A stretch of 64,000 nt of DNA, taken from Spironucleus salmonicida (taxonomy: Eukaryota; Fornicata; Diplomonadida; Hexamitidae). The translations under genes and the position numbers were made by a program. Position 1 is the stretch's first letter; each line of letters begins with the position of its first letter. The stretch is taken from contig CM035323.1 in NCBI GenBank assembly GCA_000497125.2, forward strand, positions 752,001 to 816,000. Reading direction: 5' to 3'. The notes under the pieces are model-generated. The model searched no databases, had not been told where the DNA came from, and saw nothing but the letters and a program-made list of their open reading frames with translations. Shown in pieces: positions 47,001-59,593 of the stretch.

Positions 47001-48943
47001 TTATTGTCGGCGTTGTGTGTGTTCTATATAAATTAGTTTATACTCATTTTATTTTTAACTGATATGTTATGTATATCAGTATTGAGCATAAGCGTAGCAT
47101 ACGCTAAAAGATAAATAGTATCTTTTGTCAATTCAGATGAACGATCAGAAAACTATTAAGAAAAGAATTACAATATTCTATCAATTTATTAAGATTCTCC
47201 AGGAAGTTTGAAGTAATTTAAAAATGTTCTAAGTGCTACTATGAATGTTTGGGATTGTGTATAATCAACATCACCTAGTAATTTAAAAATTTAAACGCTG
47301 TATTCTTGTAACAAAGTTGCACTTATTTCTTTATTTTCACCGAATAATATACCAATATTTTTCTTATTAAGTATGTCATTGTTTTCAATTAAAAAGCTGA
47401 TTATACTGTTAGAGGTAGATTACATAAGATTATATTTAATAAATATATTAATGTCTTTTAAAGGTTGTTAACTATTATTAAAGAATTCAACACATTCTCT
47501 GAATTAAAAATATTTATGTGGTTGAGCATAAGTGATGAGTTTATTCTCAAAACATCTAAAAAATTTGACAAAAGCTAAAATCGTGAGCTCTTAAAGATTC
47601 TTTATTTATATATCTTTTCTTTCCTCTTAACAGTTGGACTATCTACTAAAATTTAATTCTAGCGATTTTAATGAATAGACTTTAAATTATGGAACTGTAA
47701 ACTTAATAGAATATTATTTATCTTACAAAATAAAGCATAATGTTTTAATAGTTGACATAAAAAATTCAATTCCATTGAAATCTAATAAATTGATATAAAC
47801 ATCAATTAATTTTAGTTATGTGCTACTAAAGAATAACTTAATAATGAACTTCAAAGCTTCCAATCTAAATTCTGCTTTTAATGAATTTTTAAGGACATAA
47901 AGAACAAATGTGTCGTAAATAATGAAAAATTCGTACCGCAGTTATTTATATTAAATAACTTATAAATTTATAGATTTTAGTAACATAAGACCTTACTTAT
48001 AAGAATCTATGCTATTGGCATAAAGAGAAAACAATAATATTTTACCAATAAGTAATAAGAGAAATATATAGATTTTTACTCTATGGATAGATTAATCTGA
48101 TGCTTTAATATAGTATTATATTTATTTAGACAAAATATCAATAAGCTATAATCCAAATGATATTTTTGTTTAAAAATACTATAATGTAACTCCAATTGCT
48201 TCAACAATTGCACTTTCTATGTTTGAATCATATGTTGTTTATACCTTACAATAATAATGATAGTTCATTATTATTTCAAAACTTGAAAATATAATACTTT
48301 AAAGATTTTATTCATTAATAATTTCCGTTGGAATTACTTTAGTAATTTTAGCTGTTCCATATTCTTTATATTCAATTTAACAAATTTTTGATAGTTTTAA
48401 TAAGTGATTATTGAAGTCTTTCTTAAAATACGTAGTACTTTAAAAATCAGAAATGAAATAAACAACACTGTCTTTATTTTCATATAAATGCGAGAAAAGC
48501 TTAATTAAATTATTTTTAATTATTTTATAACCTAAAATAATATCCAAACTAAAATTAACAGCAAAGCAACAAAGGCAAATATATAAAATTACTTTAACAT
48601 AGACTAATGAGTTGTGCTGAATAAATTAGTTTGTAAAATTCTGGAAATACTCTAAATATTTAATAATAGAATTTTCTTCGCATTATTTAAACATATTTTG
48701 AGATACTATTTGAATAACTATCATATAACTATGTTCATAAATTTTAAGCCCTTAGTCTTATTAATGATCAAATATTCCTTTAATAAAATTAAATAAATCT
48801 TCAACAAATATATGGTTTTAATCATCAAAAGGTAAGTCTGGCGATGCAATAGTAAATTTTAATAATTTTTCACAGCTTATTCTCATTTCTATTTATTTCT
48901 TAGGGATTCGTTTACAAATTGATTCAAGATTACTTGTAATCAT
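44051..48943 (-). CDS. Sec7-domain ARF guanine-nucleotide exchange factor (BIG/Sec7p family)
   Basis: 1630 aa in one unbroken frame with over 150 TAA/TAG codons read as Gln. The Sec7 domain, about residues 495-700, is clear: FGENKEISA, ALRTFLNYFKLPGES with the catalytic Glu583 finger, QQIDRILQFFSQQFSDR, YLLAYATLMLNTDIHN and VKNKMSINQFI. It swaps GDP for GTP on ARF GTPases at the Golgi/TGN. The N-terminus (about 480 aa) and the C-terminus (about 900 aa) are HEAT-like helical, as in BIG/Sec7p (DCB-HUS and HDS domains), and the length is close to BIG1/2. GBF1-type is less likely by the long C-terminus. The largest gene of the window. Confidence 0.9.
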
Positions 48944-49263
48944 CTATAAATCCATTTAACCTTATATTATATTAAAGCATAATATCATATATTATTTTAT
49001 TTTTGAAACCTCTACTACTTATATTTCAATATATATAAGTACACTTTTTGACTAATTATTTAAATATATCACATAGAAATTTTCTCATTATTGTCATATT
49101 TTAATTATTTAACTTTATCCAATACTGTATGTTCGTTTTTTCTACAAATTAGGATACATTTTTGACAATTTATCTCATTTTATTTTTATTCCTTTTTAAT
49201 TTTGTTTCATTATATAGTTTATTATTATATAAGATAATATAGTTTTAACTATTTCAAATTTTA
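48944..49263. other. AT-rich divergent intergenic, nothing seen
   Basis: 320 bp between the divergent starts of the ARF-GEF and the CCDC40-like gene. Very AT-rich with no coding frame, tRNA or repeat noticed; must contain both promoters. Confidence 0.5.
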
Positions 49264-51678
49264 ATGGCGGAAAACCCAGAACTCCCAAATGCAGCCCCAC
49301 CACTAGTTAACATAGATGCAGACGACTCAAACCCGTTCCTACTAGCTCCTGACCACTACCTGCTACTACCACTACAACAAAAGCTTAACCAGCAGCTAAC
49401 AGACCAAAATAACAAAGCCCACGAGTCGCTGCGCCAGCTTTTGAAACTGGAGCAGCAGCTATAGTTGCGCTAGGAGGATGCCGGTGTCATGCTGCATACG
49501 TTCCAGTCGCAACTTGCTCAAGCGCAGTCTAAAATTGACGAATTAGAGCAGAATTACGCCCAGCTCTCTGCTGCGCGAATTTCAATCTAGCAGACGCAGT
49601 AAACGACCTCTGAAACGCTTAAACTGCACGAAAACAACTATTAGGCCCTAAAAGTTGCTGAGGAAGAGCTGAGACAGCAGAACCAGCGGATTTCGCAGGA
49701 GGCGATCGAGCAAATGCAGAACAACACTGAAATGAAGTCAGACGCCATTGTGCGAAAGCGGTCCGTTTACAGGGCCGAGGAGCAGATTAAAAACCTCGAA
49801 AAACAGAAATAGCAGCAGGAGGAGTTTATTCAACTGAATCAGGATTAACTTAAGACATTTTAGGATCAGGAGACGTATTTGACTCGTTAATTGGATATTT
49901 AGCAGCAGGAGACGATTCAGGCGAATTCGATCTTGAATGAGGCCCAAAAGCAGATGAATATGATCAAATCGGACATCGACTAGCTTCAAATCAACTGGCA
50001 GCTGACGTTAAATCAAATTGAGAAAAATTCGACAATTTTGAAAAACGACTTAGAAAAAGAGCTCGCGGAATACGATTCTACTAAGATTTCGATGCAGCAC
50101 TCGATTGTTTCAGCGCGAAATGAAATTCAGAAATTAATAGAAAAAATCAGCAAAATCAGCGAAAGTATTCGAACGAAACAACAAATTCAAATCGGATTAT
50201 CTGAAAAATGTGAAAATTTGCAGAGTGTTGAAATAAATTAATTATTACAATAATTATAGGCATTAAAAGCTGCAAATGATGCTGCAAATGCAAGGCTAGC
50301 AAATGTGTATAAAGAGATTTAATAAGTAAATAAGGAAACCGATTAAATTAGTAAGGAAAATGACAATCAAAACAAAATATTGAATAGCAACGAAGATGCG
50401 ATTTTAATTAATAATGCACAATAGGCAGCTGATTCTAGACAACTTGCTGGCTTAATGCAAGAATTAAGAAGTTTGAAATAAGCTATTAAAGAGTGTTAGA
50501 GAGATATTGCTAAAACAGAAAATGAGGTCAGTAAGCGTAATTTGGATATTGTTGTAAGTGAGTAATGTGTAGACTCGCTAGAAAATGCACTAGAAGCATT
50601 AAAAGCAGAGTTGATTGATAAAGACAAATTAATTTCAAGCTATGAGACGTAAATTAAAAAGAATGCTAATGCTATTGAGTAGCGGAGTTCTGCAATCACT
50701 AGGTTAAACAAAAAATTAGAAGAATATAGCAGAGCACATCCTGAAAGTGATAATGGCCCTCTTTAGGCTATGTTGAATAATATTGGAAAAGAACTTAATA
50801 CTGCAGGAAAATTAATGAAAGATACATAATCAACGTGGTTGAGAGCATAAACTGATCTTGTGACTCTTTCTAGTAACTATAGAAAAGAACTAGAAGAAAT
50901 AGAGGAAAAAGAAGCCCAAAGAGATCTTTTAGATAGAAAACTAAAAGATTTAGAGTATGAAAAACAATCAAATGTTTTAAAAATCAATGCTATTAATAGG
51001 GATATTGAATTTTTGCATAAAGATATCTCAAATATGAATTCAAAAATAGCTGAATATGGCAAGAAAATGGTAAAACAAAATGAGAATAACTATGATTCAG
51101 AAACTACTTGTATAGAGAAAATTGATCATATCGCTGACGAAGTCATAACTTTTTAAAAGAATTTAGATCTAGCTAAAGAGGAAAAAGCGGATTGCTCAGC
51201 CTAATTAATTGAAGTAGAAGAGTAAATTATGCTTTGGTAAAGAAAAATCAATATTTAATATTAGCTTATGAAAAGTGTAATGGACAATTGTAACAGTAAT
51301 TCTGGAGGCGAGATTTCTGTCCTGGAAGGAGAGATTCATAGTTTATAAAATGATATATAATTATTAACGAAAGAATAGAAGAACTTGGTGAATTAATTAC
51401 AACGTGGAATTGATATTAGAGAAACTATTACAATCTCGAGTTAGACTAAAATGAAACTTGATACACTCAATAAGAGTGGAGCTAATAGCAAATCTGGTGC
51501 AAGCGTGGCGAGGGAAATCGAAACAATAAATTATAAATTAAATGAAAAGAGGGCTGAATTGGATAGAGTTAGAGGAGAACTTTAAGAAGCGGTGAGAAGA
51601 AAATAAGGTCTATAAGCTAGTAATGTTGAGTTTAATGGAATGATCGAGTAGATGAGAGGATAAGGTGAAGCAATGTGA
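49264..51678 (+). CDS. CCDC40-like long coiled-coil axonemal protein
   Basis: 804 aa, nearly all coiled coil from residue 40 on, ending TGA. The N-terminus is acidic and Pro-rich (MAENPELPNAAPPLVNIDAD). The C-terminal stretch RGIDIRETITISSQTKMKLD resembles the conserved end of CCDC40/FAP172, which with CCDC39 forms the 96-nm ruler of the axoneme. Coiled coils match weakly to many proteins, so this is a moderate call. The first 700 bp are clearly richer in GC than the rest, a gradient inside one gene. Confidence 0.5.
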
Positions 51679-51859
51679 TGGCTTTAAAGTTTATATTTAT
51701 AATAGCATTAACTAGGTAGATAATAATAAGTTCAACATATTTTAACAATATGAGATTGAGTCGTAAATTTAATAGATTATACTTTATCTCAAGAAGTTTG
51801 AAATTCAGATGTAAAAAGTATATTTTAAATCTAAGAATAATTAAATTATATAGGAATAC

Positions 51860-52522
51860 TCACTTCATGATCACATGCTAATTATAGAAAGCATTTGTTT
51901 TTATTATATGTTTTCGTTTATCCTTTAGCTTATCATTGAAAAAGTCAATGGAGGTTTGATAGGTGATAAAATCTGTATTTACCAAAATACTTTTCCCCTT
52001 GGATAATTAGTTTTTGTAGTAGAATTAATTCAAATTTGATTCATCGATTTTATGATTTTTGCGTTTAAATTCAATAAAAAATTCTTATAAACTTTATATA
52101 AACTACTAAGTTATTCTTGCCTTTTAAACCATTACCATCAGATCAGAAAATTACTCGTTTTTGTTTTCAGGTTCAATTGGTAGAAGAAGATTTAGAATAG
52201 CAGCGACAAGCTCTAGAGCAGCTCGTTATTTTTCAATTTATGCCTCTATAAATATTTTATTTGCTTCTAATTCTAAATATTTGGTTTACTTTCTAGTTAA
52301 CTATGGGTTACTTTCAATAACCTGAAATGTCTATTTAAGATTAGAAATTTATTTTAACGGACTTTGAACCTTCATATTTAGATTTTCAATTTATTTACTA
52401 AGAGAAGAACTTCTCATAAATTTATTTTTATTTTTAATCTAGTAAGAGTTGTTGATTACTCTTAAAATAGGAGAAAATGTTCTGTTATTGTTTAAACGCA
52501 GGGATTCTTTAAGCTCGGTCAT
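51860..52522 (-). CDS. coiled-coil protein, unknown, 220 aa
   Basis: ATG (MTELKESLRLNNN) to TGA. Central helices (IFIEAQIEKQRAALELVAAI) with heptads; Ser/Asn/Lys-rich elsewhere. No domain recognised. The region between its stop and the CCDC40-like gene (181 bp) is empty. Confidence 0.6.
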
Positions 52523-52689
52523 TTAATTTAATACATCATATTATGTTATATTTATTATATTATTGTTTATTCAAAATTTAATTTATTAATTATTAATGTT
52601 TATAAATCTTTATTAATTTGTCTTCTTAGATTATAAACTGTCAATAACATTATTTATTATAAAGTATAATCAAATATCTTGAGTTAAAA

Positions 52690-53370
52690 ATGAAGAACTC
52701 TTTTACTGATACAGGAACTATTTTTAATAAAAAACAATCAATCTCACCTGGTCCAGCTGCATATAATATATCTTTAGCTGCATCATTCTTGAAAAAGGCG
52801 CATCCATCTTTTTCAATTTATAAAAAACCTCATGAAAAGCGTATTGATAAAGCACCATCCCCAGCTTCATATTCCATACCTTCTTCATATAATCAAAGTC
52901 ATGGATTATCTATTTAAAACCGTGGAAATTCTTATTTAGATACCATTCAATAGTAATCTAATCCAGAAATGTCTCCAGGAACATATACTCCAAAATCTTC
53001 GACCTTAGTATCTTATGATACTAAGATTAAAAATCGTTATAAAGAACTGATATAATAGAGCCCTGGCCCCAATGCATATAATTTAAGCTCGGCGCCTGCA
53101 ATTTAAGAGATTAAAATGAAATTTTCATCAAAAGACGTTTTTGCACCTTCAAAAGCTTAAATGGAAGCCCCCGCACCCAATAAGTATTATGTTAATACTA
53201 AATTTACTGCTAAATAAACTGGCGACATAACATTTTCCAAAGGCTCAGATACAGAAAAAATAGACTAGAAGCCATCTCCTAGCCAATATCACCCTAACTT
53301 CAATTATAGTAAGAAAGATGCACCTAGCTTTACGTTCGGAAGTCGCAGAAGCTGTGGAGAGACTTTGTGA
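52690..53370 (+). CDS. STPG/ODF3-like SHIPPO-repeat protein
   Basis: 226 aa with at least five SHIPPO repeats: PGPAAYNIS, PSPASYSIP, SPGTYTPKS, PGPNAYNLS and PSPSQYHPN, spaced 25-40 residues and each followed by a Ser/Phe-rich stretch. These Pro-Gly-Pro-x-x-Tyr repeats define the STPG/ODF3/CIMAP family, microtubule inner and axoneme-associated proteins. Ends GSRRSCGETL. Unlike the GC-rich STPG-like gene in the arms it is fully AT-rich. Confidence 0.85.
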
Positions 53371-53637
53371 TAAAATTTGTTGATATATATTTATTTTAAA
53401 CTTACAACTAAAATGAGAATAAGTATCATGTTACCGGTAATTAGAATTGAATATTAAGAAGAAAAAATATGGTTATTATGTTTTTAAGTATTTATTTTAA
53501 ATTTTATTAAATCAAAATATAGGTCATATAAATTTTACCATTTAGACTGGTTTGAAATAAATTTAGAATATACAGAGAAATTAAAAGTTAAGTATTTGCT
53601 TCACTGTATCATTAAATATATCCATATATTACGACAT

Positions 53638-54093
53638 TCATTCGACATAATTAATGTGTAACTCTTACCTAAGTTATTGAATTTTCTTTTCTAATAGTTA
53701 TTGTTTTGATAAGCATTTAGTTTAATACTAAATTTGAGAAGATTTATTACTTACAATATACTATTTACATTACACAGATGAACTGCTTAGTTAAGAAGCT
53801 TATAGTTATTGATATTAAATTTATTTTTGATTAGATATCTATTCTACATTTAAATTTAAATTATTAACCTTATTTAAAAATTAACTGTAACTAATTGGTT
53901 CTTTTCTTTGTGTCTATTTTCTAGTTTGCTTGAACGGTTCTATAAACGAACTTCTTTTAATCTTTTTACTCAGACAATAATATTCTGGTTCATCATGTAT
54001 TATTTACCTTCGTGTTACTATTGCTTATTGTTAAAGACTATCTAAATCTACAGCATTAAAAATATTAGGTGGTTTATAGCGCAATTATCTCAT
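53638..54093 (-). CDS. hypothetical protein, 151 aa
   Basis: Open from ATG (MRQLRYKPPNIFNAVD) to TGA with many TAA/TAG. Basic, Gln- and Lys-rich with a helical end. There is protein-like Pro, Phe and Tyr spacing (RSSFIEPFKQTRKQ), which argues against chance. No family recognised. The 267 bp upstream on the other side of its stop (53371-53637) show nothing. Confidence 0.5.
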
Positions 54094-54143
54094 TTAAAAA
54101 ATTATACATATACAATATATAATAAATATAGTTACCCATGAGC

Positions 54144-55613
54144 TCACTAAGTGAATTTTTCAAGTAAATCTTTTACGATATCGAATATGGGACCGACAGT
54201 GCTAATTTCGCAGTGTTCAGTAGGGCTATGAGGAGATATGATAGTAGGGCCGATAGAAATAGCATCCATACCTGGGTGAAGAGCACATATCATTCCTGCT
54301 TCTAAACCAGCATGAATAGCAGAAATTTTCACATCTTTAGCATGCTTAGCATAGACTTCTTAACAAATCTTAAGAAGGGGAGAATCTGGGTTAGCAGGCC
54401 ATCCAGGATAAGCACTTTCCATTCCAGTTATGTTCCATTTTACAAGTTAACATATACTTTTCAAACTCATATAAATGTGGTCTAATTCTTCAGAATAACA
54501 GCTCCTTCCACTACCCAAAAAGTCAACAGTACCATCTTCACAAGTTTTAACGATGGTAGTAGCAAAACTAGATTCTACAAAGTCTTTAACAGCTTAGGAT
54601 ATTCTTTAAGGACCATGAGGAAGAGTTAATATTATATTTAATATTTCTTATGTGTCTTCACTATTGAAACATTATTTTTCTTCAACAAATTTAGATGAAA
54701 TAGTAGCCTTCTTTTCTTCTACATACTACTTAGTAATTTTATCAAAAATAGATTATAATGGGCAAGATTCTTTACAGTCACAGTTGGATATTGCAATTCT
54801 AGCTTTACAAAAAGCAGGAATAGCATTATGAGTAGTACCTCCATTAATAGAGATAATTCTAGCGTCATAGCTAGCTGGAAGCAACTTAATGAGTTTTGCC
54901 ATTTGCTTAATTGCATTAGCTCTAAATAAGTGGATTTCGCATCCAGAGTGTCCACCAGAATATCCATCGATAGAGATTTCAATAACCTTTCTATCAGCTA
55001 CTTCAATCTTCTTGAATGTCTTACTGATATTAACACGGAATCCACCGGCACATGAGATACATATATCACCGAATTCTTCAGTATCCATATTAAGGAGATA
55101 CTTTGATTTCAAGCAAGGTGCAAGTTTAGATGCTCCAATAAGGCCAATCTCTTCATCAGAAGTGCATAGAATTTCAATAGGACCGTGCTAATAAGTTGAA
55201 TCAATGGCAAGAGCTAGAGCTGTAACTAACCCCATACCATTATCAGCGCCAAGAGTTGTATTTGTAGCATAAAGATATTCGCCTTCCTAACGTAGGACAA
55301 GAGGATCCTTAGAGAAATCGTGAACTTATTCAGGCTTCTTAACATCAACTTTATCAGTGTGATTTTATAAACAGATCCCTGGAACATTTTCATATCCTTT
55401 GGTGGCAGGAACTTTTATCAATACGTTAGAGGTCTCATCAACTGTATATTCGAGACAGTTTGTCTTAGCGAAATTAACCAACCAATTAGTGACTGGTTTT
55501 CTATTTCCAGAACCGTGAGGTACTTCGCAAAGTTCGAAGAATAATTCAAATATTTTTCTGTACTTGGCAGGCATCTTCTCAAGAAGGGCAGCATTGTTTG
55601 TGGTTAGGGCCAT
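54144..55613 (-). CDS. pepD: aminoacyl-histidine dipeptidase (PepD, M20C)
   Basis: 489 aa, matching PepD length (about 485). Seen: LCEVPHGSGN at the start, NHTDKVD (metal His and Asp), TLGADNGMG, CTSDEEIGLIGAS (metal and general-base Glu-Glu), MDTEEFGDICISCAGG, GYSGGHSG in the lid domain, INGGTTHNAIP, and AIHAGLEAGMI near the end. It cleaves Xaa-His and other dipeptides in the cytosol. PepD is common in bacteria and patchy in anaerobic protists, so transfer is plausible. Ends TAG-TGA, the TAG being Gln. Confidence 0.93.
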
Positions 55614-55845
55614 TTAATAGAAAGACTTAAATTGATTTAATGCAATTAGGATTAAACAGTATAATAATTAATTCTAATTAATTCACAAAAATGTATAGGT
55701 TTTCATAAATCACAATTATATTTAACTTTTATTATATTCTAATAATATAGATTTGAGTGTTTTGAATAAAATATAATTATTACAATTATTATATATTTAT
55801 AATATAGTATGAAATCATTCTAAAAATCTATGTATGCTCCGCTTG

Positions 55846-55971
55846 TCAGATTTCTTGAATCATACGGGTATGACTAGCGTACTTAACTTTCCCCACTCTT
55901 ACTATTTAAAATACTTCAAACAACGATCCCTGATGACCTTCCATCCCCGATCCTTATACCCTCACTGACAT
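55846..55971 (-). CDS. small ORF, 41 aa, of unusual composition
   Basis: ATG to TGA encoding 41 residues (begins MSVRVQGSGMEGHQ). The DNA is clearly less AT-rich than the flanking intergenic sequence and has normal-looking codons, so it may be a real small gene or a remnant of a larger one. No family recognised. The rest of 55614-56102 shows nothing. Confidence 0.35.
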
Positions 55972-56102
55972 AAAATCACCAAAATTAAGTTATTCTTCAA
56001 AACTTCTTAAATTCACAAAGTAATGATATTGGAACACTAGCTCTTTCCACATTCCTTTATTTATAATAACGCTCCATACCCCATTCTTTAATTTTAAGAA
56101 TT

Positions 56103-56723
56103 ATGAAAACTTTTGGTTTAGATATAAGTAATTTCAATCGTTATATACGTAATGGAGCGTTTTTAAACCTGATTATTGCAACACATCCTTGTACTTTTAA
56201 ACTTAATTTTGATATTTTGCTGAAAACCGAGTTAGAGGCCAAAAATCGGCAAAACTTAAAAGTTTCATTACCACTTTTGCAGAGTAAATTCGATAATTTT
56301 TTAGTGAAAATTGACGATTTTAAAAGTGATATTGCTAGTAAATTTGTGATTTACTAAGTGTATTTAATGTAGGATAGTCTGGGAAAATTTAAGGATTTTT
56401 ATGGAGTAGAAATTCGATTTGCTAATCAATTCATATTGGGAGAAACTATTTAAAGCGATATACTAATAAGAAAATTTGTCATTGCATACGGTCTTTGCAC
56501 AGAGTTTGCTAATCTAACGTTTGATAATGATAGCTTAAAAATTTAAACTGAAAATAATATTTTTATTGTATAATAATCTGAGATAGTGGAAATTTAAGCT
56601 GTAGAATTAATATTAATTTTAAAGTGTAATCATGAGAAATTTTAAGAACTACGAATTGGTGTAAAGAATGACTTAGATATGTAAGACTTAAGCTAGTAAA
56701 TGGTAAAGCTAGCTAATAACTGA
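56103..56723 (+). CDS. hypothetical protein, 206 aa
   Basis: ATG (MKTFGLDISNFNRY) to TGA. Alternating hydrophobic strands and helices, e.g. FGLDISNFNRYIRNGAFLNL and VEIRFANQFILGETI, suggest a compact globular fold. Convergent with NECAP, 16 bp between stops. No family recognised; many TAA/TAG as Gln after residue 80. Confidence 0.65.
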
Positions 56724-56739
56724 GTAACTTCGATTTCAA

Positions 56740-57273
56740 TCACTCTGGCCCCATACCACTAAAGCTATTCACAGGCTTACTGGCTGTATTTTTAGTTTTT
56801 CCACCGATTGAAATTTTGATTTTCTAATCTGCCTTCAAACTGAAATCCTATACGGGCATCGCCTGAATCGGCTACGGGTTCTTGCTGCGTTCCAGCCACT
56901 TTCCAAAATCTGCTAATTGAACTTTGAAATCAAATGCAGTTTCCCTGTCTGCAAAACCAATTCCAACAAACGCTTGGCGCGTTCCAGTTGGGTCCATAAC
57001 TACTAGAACGAAGTAGCGCGAGGAGTCTGAGGCCTAGTTCAGCACAGGAATAGAGCCACGATACTAAACTGGAAAACGTGTTTACTCAGTGTTGTCAGGG
57101 TTCAAAAGAATAACAAAACACTGGGTGTCCGTAGTTACAATTTTCATCTGACCGCGGAAAATAAGCCAATCTTGGGGCCAGGATTCGCAGGTAAAATTGT
57201 CTATATTGAGAGTAGGAGCAATACGGTAGGCGAAAGAGTCCTTTAAAATGGCTACTGTTTGTTCAAATGCCAT
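56740..57273 (-). CDS. NECAP1: NECAP-like adaptin-ear-binding coat protein
   Basis: 177 aa, a complete NECAP PHear domain that binds AP-2/AP-1 ears in clathrin-coated vesicle formation. Seen: FAYRIAPTLNIDNFTCESWP as in YRIPPR..GYRAxDW, WLIFRGQMKIVTTD, SDSSRYFVLVVMDPTGTRQA and FVGIGFADRETAFDFKVQL, near-identical in pattern to NECAP1. The C-terminus keeps IKISIGG and a short tail without the WxxF motif of animal NECAPs. Somewhat more GC than the neighbours. Gln from TAA/TAG. Confidence 0.9.
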
Positions 57274-57353
57274 CGTGATTTATTGAAAGGGACTAAACGA
57301 TAAATAGTATATAATAATAAATAACAAGAGATGACTGATAAAAATTGGAAAGC

Positions 57354-57608
57354 TCACAAAAGCGCAATATCTTATTAAGTTGACCATAATTCAACTGTTT
57401 CGTAAGCATCATTGTATGGTAGGACAAATTTAGAAAGATATGAAACGTCAATACCATTAATTGTCGTTGGAAGTTTGTCACGATCTTGAAATTTCTAAAG
57501 TTTTTGCTACGGGACATTGTCAATATCAGCTACTTTTACAGTTATATCATCAACCTCAGTCTGTGGCATCGCAGCGGCATTCAAAAACTAGATTTATTCC
57601 TCAGCCAT
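57354..57608 (-). CDS. IFT43: IFT43-like intraflagellar transport protein
   Basis: 84 aa. The order DDITVKVADIDNVPQQKLQK then TTINGIDVSYLSKFVLPYND and VELWSTQQDI follows the conserved C-terminal region of IFT43, a small IFT-A subunit that binds IFT121. Human IFT43 is longer because of its disordered N-terminus. TGA stop, several TAA/TAG as Gln. A good pattern match, but short proteins carry limited evidence. Confidence 0.6.
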
Positions 57609-57701
57609 TTTGAATTTTATATATATTATTAATATATATAATAATAAAGTATATAAAATTATATATATTTATTACTACTTAATAATACTTAGTTTTTTTA
57701 A

Positions 57702-58607
57702 ATGCTTGCGGTTGTATTACAGGGTGCAAACATATTTGTTACATCACTACCACATACTGTTGATTTTCCAAGTTATGGGATTAAAATTTATTATGGTTTA
57801 TCATGCGAATTAGCTTCAAACAATAACATTTTTGCTAATATTACACTTGACGTTGATGAGACGGCATCGCTTTAGATTTTTTATGGTTGCACCGATGTTT
57901 CTAGGTTAATTATAACAGCTTATTTAAATAATCCTTCTTATAATTAATCATTTTCGTCCGTATTTGGTGTCGTTGATTAGCCGTTATAGATATCTCATTC
58001 CACCTTTGTAGTTACGAGCTTTGCAAAATATGCAAGTGGAGTTGTATCCTATGCTATTGCCCCATGTAATATCAGCTTGTCTTTTATTTATTTCACAACC
58101 TAAGATTCTATGTCTGCTTCCTCAGTTATAAACTGGATTCATGGGGCTAAGGCAATTGCTAACTTAACAGATTTAGTTGTAGATGCAAAAATTATTGCAA
58201 GTTTATTTGGTGCTGGATTAGTTGTATGTATCGAAGAATAGGCTGCTGTAAATATGACAACGGTGACACTGAGTGCAGATATTTATACCAGAGGTGTTTC
58301 TGCTGGAGCTGTAGGAACTATTCGAACAGAGGGTAAAAGTATCATTAAAAATGTTATAGTTACTGGGAAAATCTCGGCATTAAGAGATGAATTTGTTTCT
58401 GGCCTTATTGGATAGGCGAAAGTGGGAACTGTTTCTCAGACAATTTATTGTGTTGTTTATGCTGAGGTTAAAGGATGGTGTAAAGGTGGTATTAGTGGTT
58501 AAAATTACCAGAATAATGCAGAACTAGGGAGATTAGTTATTAACCTAGATAACGGGACTAAATGCTTGTGCCCTAAAGGCTTTTGCAAGAGACTAGTTGA
58601 TAATTGA
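57702..58607 (+). CDS. probable surface/secreted beta-rich protein
   Basis: 301 aa. Beta-rich with Ser, Thr, Val, Ile, Ala and repeated short Ala-Gly-Val stretches (DEFVSGLIGQAKVGTVSQTI) that recall GLUG-type or adhesin-like repeats of diplomonad surface proteins. Cys cluster at the C-terminus (CLCPKGFCK). The start MLAVVLQGANIFVTSL could be a weak signal. A decoy or incomplete member of a larger surface family is possible. Confidence 0.5.
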
Positions 58608-58784
58608 TATATTTTCCGCACTACCTTCCAAAATGGACAGTTTTGACGTGAATAATTAATTTATCAATTATTAAATAATATAACTAACTATGATTGTATG
58701 TAAAACTAATATTTTACAATTTAACTGTATATAAATTTGCTTATTTATAATAGATAGTCTTAATATAGATTCGCTTTTAAAAAA

Positions 58785-58952
58785 ATGAAATCATTGAAGT
58801 TGTTACCAAAATGCATTAAAACAGATCAATAATCAATGAACATCAAACCACGAAACTTTCATTAGAATTATATAGAAGACCTATTTGATGGAAACAGTGG
58901 ACTTGGTATGATTGCAGATTCAACTAATTCTTTAAAAAACATTAGTTAATGA
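58785..58952 (+). CDS. small protein, 55 aa
   Basis: ATG (MKSLKLLPKCIKTDQQ) to TAA-TGA. Polar with a plausible helix at the end. Flanked by AT-rich intergenic DNA; no homologue recognised. Confidence 0.4.
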
Positions 58953-59108
58953 ACTGATTTATTTTCTGCTAAAATCTGGAATCATCTATTTATTAGATAT
59001 GTTTTAATTTTATCCAATAATTTAGCTTTTCGAATCTGAATTTTCTATTCAGATTACAAACTTCTATTATTAATTATATAAAAATATGATAAATAAATAC
59101 ACCAAAAC

Positions 59109-59303
59109 TCAAATCTAGAGCTCTAATTCGTCTGAATATTATTAGCTGATATTAAGCGCAGAACCTTCATATGTTTGAATAGAACTCAGATATTTCCTAT
59201 CTACAGTTTGACTTGAGATTCGCTATTCACACGAATTAAAGATGCCAGGGTGAGGCTGTTTATCAAGTTCAGTCGTTTGTAGTTGTTAATCTGTGATTCC
59301 CAT
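59109..59303 (-). CDS. small protein, 64 aa, possible myristoylated
   Basis: ATG to TGA, starting MGITDQQLQTTELDKQ with a Gly at position 2. Ser/Gln-rich, helical end. The next 290 bp up to the GC-rich border show nothing. Confidence 0.45.
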
Positions 59304-59593
59304 TTTTAAATAATTAATCATTTATATTATAATTTATTATTAACTTCTTTACTTTATGTTTTCAATCAATTTTTAGATACAAAAGTAAAGGTTAGTAATT
59401 TGGAATATTTAGTTTTTAATGAAAAAACTAAAATTAAGAATGTTTGTATAAACTAAAGAAATAATAATTAATACTATATTTTTTAAAATAACCAAATTAC
59501 ACTTCAATTGTATTAATTATAGTATATCTTTTCTTCAAATCATTTGTTTTACTTTACAAAATTCATTATTTACAAACACGTATCTTCAACTGG

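Noticed and set aside
55930-55970. Box C/D snoRNA (TGATGA and CTGA boxes)
   Set aside because: Only about 30 nt between boxes, no terminal stem; a short coding frame on the other strand explains the sequence equally well.
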